Below are positions 1-7,953 of a stretch of DNA of 64,000 nucleotides, piece after piece. Below the pieces are notes generated by a model. It saw nothing but the letters and a program-made list of their open reading frames with translations, was not told the origin of the DNA and ran no database searches. The DNA comes from Bog-473 sp963782415. GTDB taxonomy: Bacteria > Actinomycetota > Acidimicrobiia > Acidimicrobiales > RAAP-2. Made by a program: the position numbers and the translations under genes. The stretch spans positions 496,001 through 560,000 of the forward strand of contig CAWAJT010000004.1 in assembly GCA_963782415.1 (NCBI GenBank), read 5' to 3'. The stretch's first letter is position 1; each line of letters opens with the position of its first letter.

Positions 1-1
1 C

Positions 2-286
2 CTGACGTCGACGCTCGCGGTCGAGTGGGCTCCCCGAGTCCGGGTGAACTGCGTCACAGCGGGATTGCTTGATAACGGCGCTGACGACGACTTCTATGGA
101 GGACCCGAGGGCATGAAGCGGGCGGCCGCTACCGTGCCCGTCGGCCGGATGGGCACGCCGGCGGACGTCGCCGAGGCCTGCCTGTTTCTCTCGAGCGAAG
201 CGGCTTCCTACATCTCGGGTGCCAATCTGGTGGTCCACGGTGGTGGCGAGCCTCCGGTCTATCTCGGCGCCGTGGCCCAAACCTAA
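2..286 (+). CDS. SDR-family oxidoreductase, C-terminal part (truncated by window start)
   Basis: The reading frame is open from the first bases of the window and ends with TAA at 284-286, so the start lies upstream. The visible part has the hallmarks of the C-terminal third of a short-chain dehydrogenase/reductase: VEWAPRVRVNCVTAGLL (the region after the catalytic YxxxK helix), then RMGTPADVAEACLFLSSEAA and YISGANLVVHGGG, which is the usual end of NAD(P)-dependent SDRs. The Rossmann motif and catalytic Tyr/Lys are outside the window, so substrate and cofactor cannot be judged. It is probably unrelated to the pnt operon that follows after about 70 bp. Confidence 0.85.
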   Translation: MTSTLAVEWAPRVRVNCVTAGLLDNGADDDFYGGPEGMKRAAATVPVGRMGTPADVAEACLFLSSEAASYISGANLVVHGGGEPPVYLGAVAQT

Positions 287-355
287 ACGACGTGATGAGT
301 GTGCCTGGCCGGCCCGATTAGGGCCAGACGGGGCGTCAGCTGCTAAACAGCGACC

Positions 356-1522
356 GTGAAATTGGCGGTCCCCACCGAGACCCGTCCAGGAGAGCGCCGT
401 GTGGCGCTCGTCCCCGACGTGGTCAAGAAGCTCGTCAGCACCGGTTGGGAGGTCTGCGTGCAGGCCGGTGCCGGCACCGAGGCAGCGTTCAACGACAGCG
501 CCTACACCGACGCCGGTGCGACCGTGGCGCCTGACGCCGCGTCGACGCTCTCGGGCGCCGGGTTGATCGTGCGGGTGAACCCGCCCAGCACGGCCGATGC
601 AGCGGCGGTGCCTGACGGCGCCGCGACGTTGAGTTTCTTCGGTGTGGCCCAGGCCGAAGACGCCGTGCGCACCCTGGCGGCGAAGAAGGCGACGGTGTTC
701 AGCTTCGACCTGCTGCCGCGCATCAGCCGCGCCCAGAGCATGGACGCGTTGAGCTCGCAGGCGACGGTGTCGGGCTACCGGGCCGGTCTGGCGGCAGCGG
801 AGCATCTCGCCAAATTCTTCCCCATGTTCATGACGGCGGCCGGCACCGTGCCGCCAGCCAAGGTGCTCGTGATGGGTGTCGGTGTCGCCGGACTGCAGTC
901 CATCGCCACGGCGCGTCGCTTGGGTGCAGTGGTCAAGGCCTACGACGTGCGGGCCGCCGCCAAGGAAGAGGCCGAGAGCCTCGGCGCCACCTTCCTCGAC
1001 ACCGGCGTCTCGGCCGAGGGCTCCGGCGGGTACGCGCGAGAGCTCACGCCCGAGGAGCTCGACCGCCAGCGTGCGGCGCTGGCCGAGGAGGTCGGGCGGT
1101 CTGACGTCGTCATCACGACCGCCGCCGTGCCGGGGCGCAAGGCGCCGGTGCTCCTGACCGCATCGATGGTCGAGGGCATGTCCGAAGGTGCCGTCGTGGT
1201 CGACATGGCGGCGGACCAGGGCGGCAACTGCGAGCTCACGAAAGCGGGCGAGATCGTGAACCACAACGGCGTCCACGTGGTGGGCCTGGCCAACCCGCCC
1301 TCGGGCATGCCGACGCACGCCAGCTTCCTCTTCGCCCGCAACGTGGCCAACGTGCTGGGGCTCATGGGGCCCGAGGGCTCGCTGACGCCGGACTGGGACG
1401 ACGAGATCGTTTCGGGCATGTGCGTGCTGCGCGAGGGCGCCCCGATGGCGCCGGCGGCGGTGGAGTTGCTGGGCGGTTCACCGAGCGGGGGACCGAGCGG
1501 GACACAAGGAGCACCGTCGTGA
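356..1522 (+). CDS. pntAA: NAD(P) transhydrogenase subunit alpha part 1 (NAD-binding, PntAA)
   Basis: This is domain I of the proton-translocating transhydrogenase, the soluble NAD(H)-binding subunit that passes hydride to NADP+ bound on PntB. The N-terminus (KLAVPTETRPGERRVALVPD) is the alanine dehydrogenase/PNT N-terminal signature. A Rossmann motif, VLVMGVGVAGLQSIATARRL, lies near residue 171, followed by KAYDVRAAAKEEAESLGA. The C-terminal part contains VVDMAADQGGNCE, the usual nucleotide-contact loop. Length (388 aa) matches three-gene (PntAA/PntAB/PntB) types. The start is GTG. The stop overlaps the next start (GTGA, 1519-1522), so translation is probably coupled. Confidence 0.95.
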   Translation: MKLAVPTETRPGERRVALVPDVVKKLVSTGWEVCVQAGAGTEAAFNDSAYTDAGATVAPDAASTLSGAGLIVRVNPPSTADAAAVPDGAATLSFFGVAQAEDAVRTLAAKKATVFSFDLLPRISRAQSMDALSSQATVSGYRAGLAAAEHLAKFFPMFMTAAGTVPPAKVLVMGVGVAGLQSIATARRLGAVVKAYDVRAAAKEEAESLGATFLDTGVSAEGSGGYARELTPEELDRQRAALAEEVGRSDVVITTAAVPGRKAPVLLTASMVEGMSEGAVVVDMAADQGGNCELTKAGEIVNHNGVHVVGLANPPSGMPTHASFLFARNVANVLGLMGPEGSLTPDWDDEIVSGMCVLREGAPMAPAAVELLGGSPSGGPSGTQGAPS

Positions 1523-1965
1523 TCCATTTGCTGTTGGAGTCGACGCCGACGGGTGGCTCGACCACCGGGATCGTCGAGTACCTGACGATCTTCGTCCTGG
1601 CGGCCTTCGTGGGGATCGAGGTCGTGTCGAAGGTGCCCAGCATTCTGCACACCCCACTGATGTCGGGCTCCAACGCCATCCACGGCATCGTGTTGGTGGG
1701 CGCGTTGACGATCATGGGCGAGGCCCACGGCACGGCCGAAGTCGCCCTCGGCTTCTTGGCCGTCTTCCTGGCGACGTTGAACGTGGTGGGCGGCTTCGTG
1801 GTCACCGACCGCATGCTCGAGATGTTCAAGGCCAAACCCGGTGACCGGGGCCGTGCCCAGGCCCAGGCGGCCAAGGCGGAGGACGCATCGGCCGGGTCGA
1901 CTGCACCTGGCTCCACTCCGTCACCGTCACCGTCACCGTCCGAGTCCAGCGGGGGCGCGGCCTGA
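1519..1965 (+). CDS. pntAB: NAD(P) transhydrogenase subunit alpha part 2 (membrane, PntAB)
   Basis: This is the small membrane subunit of split transhydrogenases (part of domain II, the proton channel). I place the start at GTG 1519 because AAGGAG (1506-1511) sits just upstream and the GTG overlaps the pntAA stop; an in-frame start 99 bp earlier would add an unrelated Arg/Gly-rich leader. The 148-aa product has about three hydrophobic helices, including the EYLTIFVLAAFVGIEVVSKVP segment common to PntAB. Unusually, it ends in a roughly 25-residue Ser/Pro/Ala tail encoded partly by a TCACCG repeat (about 1921-1940), which most PntAB proteins lack. The stop overlaps pntB (TGATG). Confidence 0.93.
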   Translation: MIHLLLESTPTGGSTTGIVEYLTIFVLAAFVGIEVVSKVPSILHTPLMSGSNAIHGIVLVGALTIMGEAHGTAEVALGFLAVFLATLNVVGGFVVTDRMLEMFKAKPGDRGRAQAQAAKAEDASAGSTAPGSTPSPSPSPSESSGGAA

Positions 1966-3383
1966 TGGTTGCCGTCTCCTTCACGCTCACGACCGCGCGC
2001 GACCTGGCCTACCTCGTCGCCATCGCCGGCTTCATCTTCGCCCTCAAGGGACTGAGTTCGCCCCGCCACGCCCGGATGGGCAACCTGGTCGGCGCGGCCG
2101 CCGCCACGCTCGCCGTCGGCATGACCTTCACACTGCCGAGCCTGCGCAACTCGGGCTGGAACCTTTGGCTGGCGCTCATCGCCATGGTGCTCGGCGCCGT
2201 CATCGCCGTGCCGGTGGCCCGCTTCGTCAAGATGACGGCGATGCCACAGCTGGTGGCCATCTTCAACGGCGTCGGCGGCGGTGCGGCGGCCCTGATCTCC
2301 ATCGTCGAGCTGTTGCACCTGCACTCGCTCGGGCTCTCTCCGGCCGTCTACGTCACCGCCGAGGTGCTCTTGGGTGTGCTGATCGGATCGGTGTCCTTCT
2401 CGGGGAGCGCGATCGCCTTCATCAAGTTGCAGGAGCTCATCACCGGGCGGCCCATCACCTATCCCGGTCAGCAGGTCATCAACGCGTTGGTGGGCCTCGC
2501 CATCGGCGTGATGGTGATCCTGGCGCTCGTCACCGGGAGCATCGTCTACGTCTGGATCATCCTCGGGCTCGCCCTGGTGCTCGGCGTGATCTTCGTCCTG
2601 CCCATCGGCGGCGCCGACGTGCCGGTCTTGATTTCGCTGCTGAACTCGTTCACCGGCCTGGCTGTGGCGGCCTCGGGTTTCGTGCTCGACAGCAACCTGC
2701 TCATCGTCGCGGGCACCCTGGTCGGGGCCTCGGGCATCATCCTGACCCGCCTCATGAGCAGCGCCATGGGCCGTTCGCTGCCGAACATCCTCTTCAGCGC
2801 GTTCGGTTCGGTCATCACCGCCACCGGCGGCGACGAGGGCGACGCCGCCCGCCCCGTACGAGCCGGCACGCCCGAGGACGTCGGGGTGCTCTTGGCCTAT
2901 GCCCGCAAGGTCGTCATCATTCCCGGCTACGGCCTGGCCGTCGCCCAGGCGCAGCACACCGTGCGCGAGCTGGCCGACGCGCTGAGCGAGCGCGGCGTGG
3001 AGACGTTCTTCGCTATCCACCCGGTGGCCGGCCGCATGCCCGGCCACATGAACGTGTTGCTCGCAGAGGCGAACGTTCCCTACGACGAACTCAAGGAGAT
3101 GGACGAAGCCAATCCCGAGATGGCCACCGCCGACGTGGCGCTTGTGGTCGGGGCGAACGACACGGTCAACCCGGCGGCCAAGTCGACACCGGGCAGCCCC
3201 ATCTACGGCATGCCGATCATCCACGCCGACGAGGCCGAGAACATCATCTTCTTGAAGCGCTCCATGCGGCCCGGGTTCGCCGGCATCGACAACGACCTGC
3301 TCTACGACCCGAAGACGACGATGCTCTTCGGGGATGCCAAGGACACCCTGCAGAAGCTGGTGACCGCAGTCGGCGACGCCTGA
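1965..3383 (+). CDS. pntB: NAD(P) transhydrogenase subunit beta (PntB)
   Basis: This is the membrane plus NADP(H)-binding subunit of proton-translocating transhydrogenase, completing the three-gene operon that makes NADPH from NADH using the proton gradient. The first ~280 residues are very hydrophobic, about nine to ten helices (domain II). The C-terminal ~180 residues form domain III with the dIII fingerprint VVIIPGYGLAVAQAQH, followed by IHPVAGRMPGHMNVLLAEA and VALVVGANDTVNPAA, all typical of PntB. The length (472 aa) is normal. ATG 1965 overlaps the pntAB stop, indicating coupling. No gene follows directly on this strand. Confidence 0.96.
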   Translation: MVAVSFTLTTARDLAYLVAIAGFIFALKGLSSPRHARMGNLVGAAAATLAVGMTFTLPSLRNSGWNLWLALIAMVLGAVIAVPVARFVKMTAMPQLVAIFNGVGGGAAALISIVELLHLHSLGLSPAVYVTAEVLLGVLIGSVSFSGSAIAFIKLQELITGRPITYPGQQVINALVGLAIGVMVILALVTGSIVYVWIILGLALVLGVIFVLPIGGADVPVLISLLNSFTGLAVAASGFVLDSNLLIVAGTLVGASGIILTRLMSSAMGRSLPNILFSAFGSVITATGGDEGDAARPVRAGTPEDVGVLLAYARKVVIIPGYGLAVAQAQHTVRELADALSERGVETFFAIHPVAGRMPGHMNVLLAEANVPYDELKEMDEANPEMATADVALVVGANDTVNPAAKSTPGSPIYGMPIIHADEAENIIFLKRSMRPGFAGIDNDLLYDPKTTMLFGDAKDTLQKLVTAVGDA

Positions 3384-3388
3384 CCCGA

Positions 3389-3410
3389 TCCCCGTGCCGG
3401 CACCGGGGGT
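3389..3410 (+). terminator. GC-rich hairpin after pntB (possible terminator)
   Basis: Right after the pntB stop is a dyad centred on GTGCCGGCAC (3394-3403), a perfect 10-bp palindrome flanked by C-rich and G-rich arms that extend the stem. There is no run of T after it, so it is not a classical intrinsic terminator, but GC-rich hairpins at operon ends are common in actinobacteria. The position supports the end of the pnt transcript here. Confidence 0.35.
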
Positions 3411-3466
3411 CGGCCCGTTGCCGTCGAGCGTTGAGCCTGGGTGAAGCGGGTCGGGGTGTTCTCTCC

Positions 3467-3496
3467 AAAACTATGCCAAAGGCTGTTTATAGTTTT
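3467..3496. repeat. AT-rich inverted repeat AAAACTAT-N14-ATAGTTTT
   Basis: A perfect 8-bp inverted repeat (3467-3474 and 3489-3496) with a 14-nt spacer stands out because it is AT-rich in GC-rich surroundings. The second arm continues into a short T run (3493-3497), so it could be a weak terminator or an operator. There is no clear gene just downstream to regulate, and it lies at the head of the degraded region that follows. Confidence 0.4.
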
Positions 3497-3627
3497 TGTG
3501 AGAGGGGTGTCGGTCGCCCCTCGCACGCGGACCGCTTCTCGGCAGCCATCTCCCGGCCGGTCGTCCGGACCTGCAACGGTGAGTTTCCGAGGGCCTGATC
3601 CGTTCTGGGGGGATGGAGCTGGCTCAC

Positions 3628-3814
3628 AAGCTTCGCCCAGTGGGGTCCTCGGCGTGCTGCCGTCGGGCACGCTCACCGACTTCCAGACCAACGAGCCGGC
3701 TATTCGTGTCTCAACAGTGCCGCGCTGCACGTGTGCGTCGACGTGAACGGCGAGGACGTCGCCGAGGCCGTGACGATGACGAACTGCATCGCCCAAGACT
3801 TCCAGCCCTCCTGA
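3628..3814 (+). pseudogene. Degraded gene remnant (C-terminal fragment with frameshift)
   Basis: Two adjacent stretches in different frames have strongly GC-biased third positions, as real genes here do. The first reads GVLPSGTLTDFQTNEPA (about 3645-3700). The second reads LNSAALHVCVDVNGEDVAEA (about 3710-3770) and ends with TGA at 3812-3814. Joined, they look like the tail of one small Cys-containing, perhaps secreted protein with a frame break near 3700. No start codon or upstream part is recognisable. I do not recognise the family. The rest of 3384-3896 holds only the hairpin and inverted repeat noted separately. Confidence 0.4.
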
Positions 3815-3896
3815 CGCGGCATCACGCAGGGTCGAGGTGGCCATCCGCGAGGCCGACCCGGCCATCCGGCGGGGCGCCGGTAGCGTACGTCCGAGC

Positions 3897-5903
3897 ATGC
3901 AGGGCGACCGGGGCACGCAGGACGAAGGGGCGGAGGCGCACGGCCGTTTCCCGTTCGCCGTCCGCTCACAGCGGGTGCTGCAAATCGCCCTTGGACTCTT
4001 CTGGATCCTCGACGCCGCCCTTCAGTTCCAGCCGTTCATGTTCGGTCGTGGCTTCGTCGAGGACAACATCCTGGCCAACGCGGCGGGACAACCCTTCGTC
4101 CTGAGCGACTTCATCACGCACATCGGCAACTTCCTGTCGCCCGACGTGGCGGTGTGGAACTCCTTCTTCGCGCTCCTTCAGCTATTCATCGGCGTCGGGT
4201 TGCTCTTCCGCCGCTGGGTGCGCCCCGCGCTCGCCGTGTCGTTCGTCTGGGTGCTCGGCGTGTGGACCATCGGCGAAGGCCTTGGCATGCTCCTCACCGG
4301 ATCGGCCAGCGCACTCACCGGTGCGCCGGGCTCCGTCGTCCTCTACGGGCTCCTCGGGCTCATGGCGTGGCCGCGTCCACCGCGTCGATGGGTGGGATGG
4401 ACCGACCGCCCGGCCGGCGTGGCATCGTCCGCCGCGGGCCAGGGCATCGGGCGCTCTATCACGCCACTCGCCGTGTGGGCCGGGTACTGGTCGTTGGCCG
4501 CCGTCCTCTTCCTGCTGCCGGACAACCGCACGGTCACCTCCACGCAGAGCGCCATCGTGGGCATGGCCGACGGCCAACCCGGCTGGTACGCCAGCTTCTT
4601 GACGCACCTCGGCAACCTGTTCTCGACGTCGGGCACCCTGACCGCCTGGATCCTCGCCGCCATGTCGGTCACGATCGCCCTCGGCCCATTGGTGGCCCGC
4701 CGACCCGGCTGGTTCCTGGCTGCAGGCGCACTGTTCGCCTTCTTGATGTGGATTGCCGCCCAGGGCCTCGTCGGCAATGTCTTCAGCGGCTCGGACACCG
4801 ACCCCAACACCGGACCGCTCGTGATGTTGCTGGCGGCCGCCATGGCGCCCACCTTCATCGCGTCGAAGCAGGACTGGCGCTCGCCCGCCGCCGAAGCCGT
4901 GCGGCGGAGCCCCGCGGTGGCCGTCCTCGGCATTGCCGCCCTGGCGGCCTCGCTCGCATTGAGCGCGAGTTATCCCTCTGTGGCGGCGGAGTCGTCGGAC
5001 CACGCCATGGCGGGCATGGTGATGAGCGGGAGCAGCCAGGCGGGTTCAGGCAGCGGCTCGGGGTCGGGGTCACCGTCGGCCAGCACCACTACGTGCGTCC
5101 CGCACCAGAAAGGCTTCAAGATCTCGGGTCTGGACCTGAACAATTCGCCGACAATGGTCATGGGTGGTGGCAACGTCATGAACATGAACGGGTCCGACGC
5201 CAGCGCGGCGGCGGGCTACAACACGACGACGCCGAACTGGCACTACAGCGGTCCGACCATTCCGCAGGCCGAGGCGAACGCGCTGCTGAGCGACGGGCGC
5301 AACGCGCCGAGCGACATCGAGATGGCGGTGAGTGGGTGCGCGCCGAGCCTGACAGCGGCCGAGAACATCGGTGCCACCCAGTACGTGCAGGCGACGAGCT
5401 CGGCGATCACACCGTTTGCGGAACCGTCGGCGGCGATCGCCGCCGGGTACGAGCCCGCATCGCCGACGGACTACCCGGTCGTCGCCTACGTCAACCCGAC
5501 CGTGGTGGCCGCCAATGCGGCAGCCAAGCGCACCCTGGACCCGCACCATGTCGACGGCCTCGTCTACGCCACGACGCCGTCGGGGACCGACGTCCTGGTG
5601 GCCGCCATGTACATCTTGCCCTCGACCGTGACCACGGTGCCGATGCCGTATGGCGCCCTCGTGCAGTGGCATCGGCGCACGCAGGTCTGCGGGCCGTCCA
5701 CGCCGTCGCCGGACATGCCCTTCGACATCTCCGGTTTCCCGCCCTGCCCGAGCGGCTCGATCGTGCGGCCGACGCCGTACGTGTCTTTGGTGTGGCAGGT
5801 CCCGGTGGCGGGTGGACCGCTCGCCATTCAGCCCCCGGACATTCAGACGGTGGAGGCGGCGATCATGAAATTGAACGGCACCGCGGTTGCATCGCAAGGA
5901 TGA
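3897..5903 (+). CDS. Membrane protein with DoxX-like N-terminal half and Ser/Gly-linked exported C-terminal domain
   Basis: I chose ATG 3897 because the preceding ~20 in-frame residues look non-coding and a TAGCGT box (3881-3886) sits just upstream. The 668-aa product has a hydrophobic N-terminal half (about eight helices to residue ~360) containing repeated segments such as LSDFITHIGNFLSPDVAVWN and ASFLTHLGNLFSTSG, suggesting internal duplication and DoxX/HTTM-like folding. A low-complexity SGSGSGSGSPSAS linker follows, then a ~270-aa polar domain with a Met-rich patch (MVMGGGNVMNMNGSDASAAA) and HHVDGLVYATTPSGTDVLVA. The second half is probably outside the membrane. Met/His-rich patches can bind copper, but that is only a guess. 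Function is unknown. Confidence 0.75.
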   Translation: MQGDRGTQDEGAEAHGRFPFAVRSQRVLQIALGLFWILDAALQFQPFMFGRGFVEDNILANAAGQPFVLSDFITHIGNFLSPDVAVWNSFFALLQLFIGVGLLFRRWVRPALAVSFVWVLGVWTIGEGLGMLLTGSASALTGAPGSVVLYGLLGLMAWPRPPRRWVGWTDRPAGVASSAAGQGIGRSITPLAVWAGYWSLAAVLFLLPDNRTVTSTQSAIVGMADGQPGWYASFLTHLGNLFSTSGTLTAWILAAMSVTIALGPLVARRPGWFLAAGALFAFLMWIAAQGLVGNVFSGSDTDPNTGPLVMLLAAAMAPTFIASKQDWRSPAAEAVRRSPAVAVLGIAALAASLALSASYPSVAAESSDHAMAGMVMSGSSQAGSGSGSGSGSPSASTTTCVPHQKGFKISGLDLNNSPTMVMGGGNVMNMNGSDASAAAGYNTTTPNWHYSGPTIPQAEANALLSDGRNAPSDIEMAVSGCAPSLTAAENIGATQYVQATSSAITPFAEPSAAIAAGYEPASPTDYPVVAYVNPTVVAANAAAKRTLDPHHVDGLVYATTPSGTDVLVAAMYILPSTVTTVPMPYGALVQWHRRTQVCGPSTPSPDMPFDISGFPPCPSGSIVRPTPYVSLVWQVPVAGGPLAIQPPDIQTVEAAIMKLNGTAVASQG

Positions 5904-5971
5904 GACAGTGCGGCGGAAATCCACCTCGCGGCTGATGTACCTGGCCCGTCCTCGTTCGTAGCCTTAGAGGC

Positions 5972-6463
5972 ATGGCGGCCGCTCCCGACGTGACGCAGCG
6001 GCTCCTCACATGGGCCCGGGTGGATCCCAAACCCGAGCATCGTCCGCCAGCGTGGGGACGGGTGGCGCTCGCCACCGTGTTGTCCGTCGTTCTCTCCCTG
6101 GCGGCCGACGCGGCGCTCGTGTTCGTGGCGGTCCGCCTGCTCCCCTCGACGAAGGGCTACGTGCACTTCGTCTTCTCCGACTACGCCAAGCTGACTGTCA
6201 TCGGCGTGCTGATCGCCTGTGCCGCCTGGCCCGTCGTGGCACGTCTGAGCTCGGACCCGCGGTGGCTGTTCTTCCGCCTCGCCATCGCGGTGACGGTCGT
6301 ACTGCTGTTACCCGACGTGTACATCTGGCACCAGGGGCAGCCCATGCAGGCGGTCGCCGTCCTCATGCTGATGCACCTCGCTATTGCGGTGATCACCTAC
6401 AACCTGTTGGTCAACCTTGCACCGGTGCGCCGACAGCCCGCAGCCCGGGCAACGCGGGACTGA
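5972..6463 (+). CDS. Four-helix membrane protein, DUF6069-like
   Basis: This 163-aa protein has four predicted transmembrane helices (about residues 29-55, 66-88, 96-116 and 120-142). The charged N- and C-termini are probably cytoplasmic. Spacing of the helices and the VLLLPDVYIW segment after helix 3 resemble the DUF6069 family of small actinobacterial membrane proteins, whose role is unknown. A TAGCCT box at 5959-5964 lies 7 nt before the ATG and there is no Shine-Dalgarno, so the mRNA may be leaderless. It converges on the aldo/keto reductase gene. Confidence 0.7.
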   Translation: MAAAPDVTQRLLTWARVDPKPEHRPPAWGRVALATVLSVVLSLAADAALVFVAVRLLPSTKGYVHFVFSDYAKLTVIGVLIACAAWPVVARLSSDPRWLFFRLAIAVTVVLLLPDVYIWHQGQPMQAVAVLMLMHLAIAVITYNLLVNLAPVRRQPAARATRD

Positions 6464-6494
6464 TCAGCGCCGGCGATCAGCGCCGGCGATCAGC
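6462..6494. repeat. 13-bp tandem repeat at the junction of convergent genes
   Basis: The unit GATCAGCGCCGGC is repeated about 2.5 times (6462-6474, 6475-6487, 6488-6494). The first copy overlaps the TGA stop of the upstream membrane protein gene and the second supplies the TGA (on the minus strand) of the aldo/keto reductase gene. Confidence 0.8.
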
Positions 6495-7421
6495 ACGCGG
6501 CGCGATGGCGTCGACGGCCGCGATGATCTCGGCGCTCGGACGCCAGGCGCCCGCAGCCACGTTGCCCGCGACCTGAGCGGGGTTCATGGCGCCGGCGATG
6601 ACCGAGGCCACGGCCGGACGGGACAAAAGCCAACCGAAGGCAAGGTCGAGCACGCCGTGGCCGTCGCCCTGGGCCAGGTCGTCCAGCGCGGCGACGGCGG
6701 CGAGGCGCTCATCGGACAACTGGCTTGCCGCCCGCTCGCCCATGGCCACGATGCGTGTCCCTTCGGGGTGCGGCTGGCCGGGCCGGTACTTGCCACTCAG
6801 CAACCCGCTCGCCAAAGGGAAGAAGGGCAAGAACGCGGTGCCGGTGCGGTCGCACCAGTCGAGGACGCCGTCCTCGGGTTCGCGGTACAACATGTTGTAC
6901 TGGTTCTGTACGCTGACGAACCCGGGCTGGCCTGTTTGGACTGCCGCGGCCGCCTCCGCCAGCTGGTCGACGCTGAAGTTGGAACAACCGAACTCGCGCA
7001 GCTTGCCCTCGGCCACCAGCTCGCCGAGGGCGCCGAGGGTCTCGGCGATCGGGGTCTTCTTGTCCGGCATGTGGAGCTGATAGAGGTCGATGCGGTCGGT
7101 GCCGAGCCGGGTCAGGCTCTCCTCGACCGCCGCGCGGATGTAGGCGGCCGAGGCTCCGCCGTCATGCCCGGTGTAGGGGGCGCCGAATTTGGTGGCCACC
7201 ACCACGTCGTGGCGCCGGTCGGCCAGCGCGGCGCCGAGATACGACTCGCTCTCCCCGTCGCTGTACATGTCGGCCGTATCGAAGAGGTTGATGCCGGCGT
7301 CGAGTGCGGCGTGGACGACAGAGGCCGTCTGGGCACGGTCGAGGCGGCGGCCGAAGTTGTTGCAGCCCAACCCGACGACGCTGACCTCCAGCGAGCCGAT
7401 CCTGCGTGTCTCCACGGGCAT
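6477..7421 (-). CDS. Aldo/keto reductase
   Basis: This is an NADPH-dependent aldo/keto reductase with a (beta/alpha)8 barrel, 314 aa. The catalytic tetrad is visible: Asp and Tyr in LFDTADMYSDGE, Lys in VATKFGAPY and His in LYQLHMPD. Cofactor-binding elements near the C-terminus are present (FGWLLSRPAVASVIAGAMNP). The start is ATG 7421, with AGGAGGGG immediately upstream; longer in-frame starts would run through the divergent gene. The substrate is not predictable; the subgroup resembles general-stress AKRs. It is divergently transcribed from the SRPBCC gene. Confidence 0.9.
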   Translation of the reverse strand: MPVETRRIGSLEVSVVGLGCNNFGRRLDRAQTASVVHAALDAGINLFDTADMYSDGESESYLGAALADRRHDVVVATKFGAPYTGHDGGASAAYIRAAVEESLTRLGTDRIDLYQLHMPDKKTPIAETLGALGELVAEGKLREFGCSNFSVDQLAEAAAAVQTGQPGFVSVQNQYNMLYREPEDGVLDWCDRTGTAFLPFFPLASGLLSGKYRPGQPHPEGTRIVAMGERAASQLSDERLAAVAALDDLAQGDGHGVLDLAFGWLLSRPAVASVIAGAMNPAQVAGNVAAGAWRPSAEIIAAVDAIAPRADRRR

Positions 7422-7453
7422 CCCCTCCTGACGACGTCCGGTTTCCTGCGGGT

Positions 7454-7473
7454 GGTCCGGACCGGCAGTACTG
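7454..7473. promoter_or_regulatory. Paired palindromes in the AKR/SRPBCC divergent promoter
   Basis: Two perfect palindromes stand close together in the 99-bp divergent intergenic region: GGTCCGGACC (7454-7463) and CAGTACTG (7466-7473). They could be a regulator's operator controlling both genes, although in GC-rich DNA the first could arise by chance. Confidence 0.35.
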
Positions 7474-7520
7474 TACCGGCGACTTCTGGTTGCGGAACCG
7501 GACAGTGACAGGAGGCCGCA

Positions 7521-7901
7521 ATGGCAGCAGGCGCAGTTGACGTGACGATCGCAGCCACACCCGACGAGGTCTGGGCCAAGGTGGGCGACTTCGGGGGGAT
7601 CGATGCGTTGTTCCCGACGCTCGAGTCCTTCCGCACGGAGGGCGACGACCGCATCATCGGCATGTTCGGCATGGAGATCCGCGAGCGGCTGGTCGCCCGC
7701 GACGAGGTGAACCGGGTGTTGACCTATTCGGTGATCGACGGCGTCCCGATAGAGAGCCACACCGCCACCATCTCGGTCGAGCCCGCCGGCGAGGGCTCCA
7801 AGGTGATCTGGGCCTACGACGTGCGCCCCGACGAAATGGCACCGATCTTCGGCGACACCTACAAGGGCGCGCTGGCCTCGCTGGAGAGCACCTTCTCCTG
7901 A
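7521..7901 (+). CDS. SRPBCC (START/Bet v1-like) family protein
   Basis: A small 126-aa protein of the SRPBCC fold, a helix-grip hydrophobic ligand-binding pocket. The pattern DVTIAATPDEVWAKVGDFGG (N-terminal strand and helix), then alternating beta strands (RLVARDEVNRVLTYSVIDG, SHTATISVEPAGEGSKVIWA) and a long C-terminal helix is typical of polyketide cyclase/dehydrase-like members. AGGAGG (7510-7515) gives ATG 7521. The ligand is unknown; being divergent from an aldo/keto reductase suggests shared control. Confidence 0.85.
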   Translation: MAAGAVDVTIAATPDEVWAKVGDFGGIDALFPTLESFRTEGDDRIIGMFGMEIRERLVARDEVNRVLTYSVIDGVPIESHTATISVEPAGEGSKVIWAYDVRPDEMAPIFGDTYKGALASLESTFS

Positions 7902-7906
7902 CGGTT

Positions 7907-7924
7907 GCACCCGGGCGTGGGTGC
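7907..7924 (+). terminator. Hairpin after the SRPBCC gene
   Basis: GCACCC (7907-7912) and GGGTGC (7919-7924) form a 6-bp stem with a 6-nt loop 5 nt after the stop codon. No T tract follows. It is a plausible but weak transcription stop between this gene and the kinase-like gene. Confidence 0.35.
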
Positions 7925-7941
7925 GCCACCGGCCGCTCGCC

Positions 7942-7953
7942 TACCCTGACGGC
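7942..7953 (+). promoter_or_regulatory. Putative -10 box of a leaderless transcript (ABC1 kinase gene)
   Basis: TACCCT (7942-7947) matches TANNNT and ends 6 nt before GTG 7954, with no Shine-Dalgarno in between. Transcription would start at or next to the start codon. Confidence 0.45.

Noticed and set aside
1362..3224. Very long minus-strand open frame opposite pntAA/pntAB/pntB
   Set aside because: Antisense shadow of real genes in high-GC DNA; Arg/His/Asp-rich product without any motif, no start signal, and the plus-strand genes are certain.
4154..5935. 593-aa plus-strand open frame inside the membrane protein gene
   Set aside because: Frame-shadow, Arg/His-rich with no family features; the overlapping frame has helices, a linker and a consistent third-position bias.
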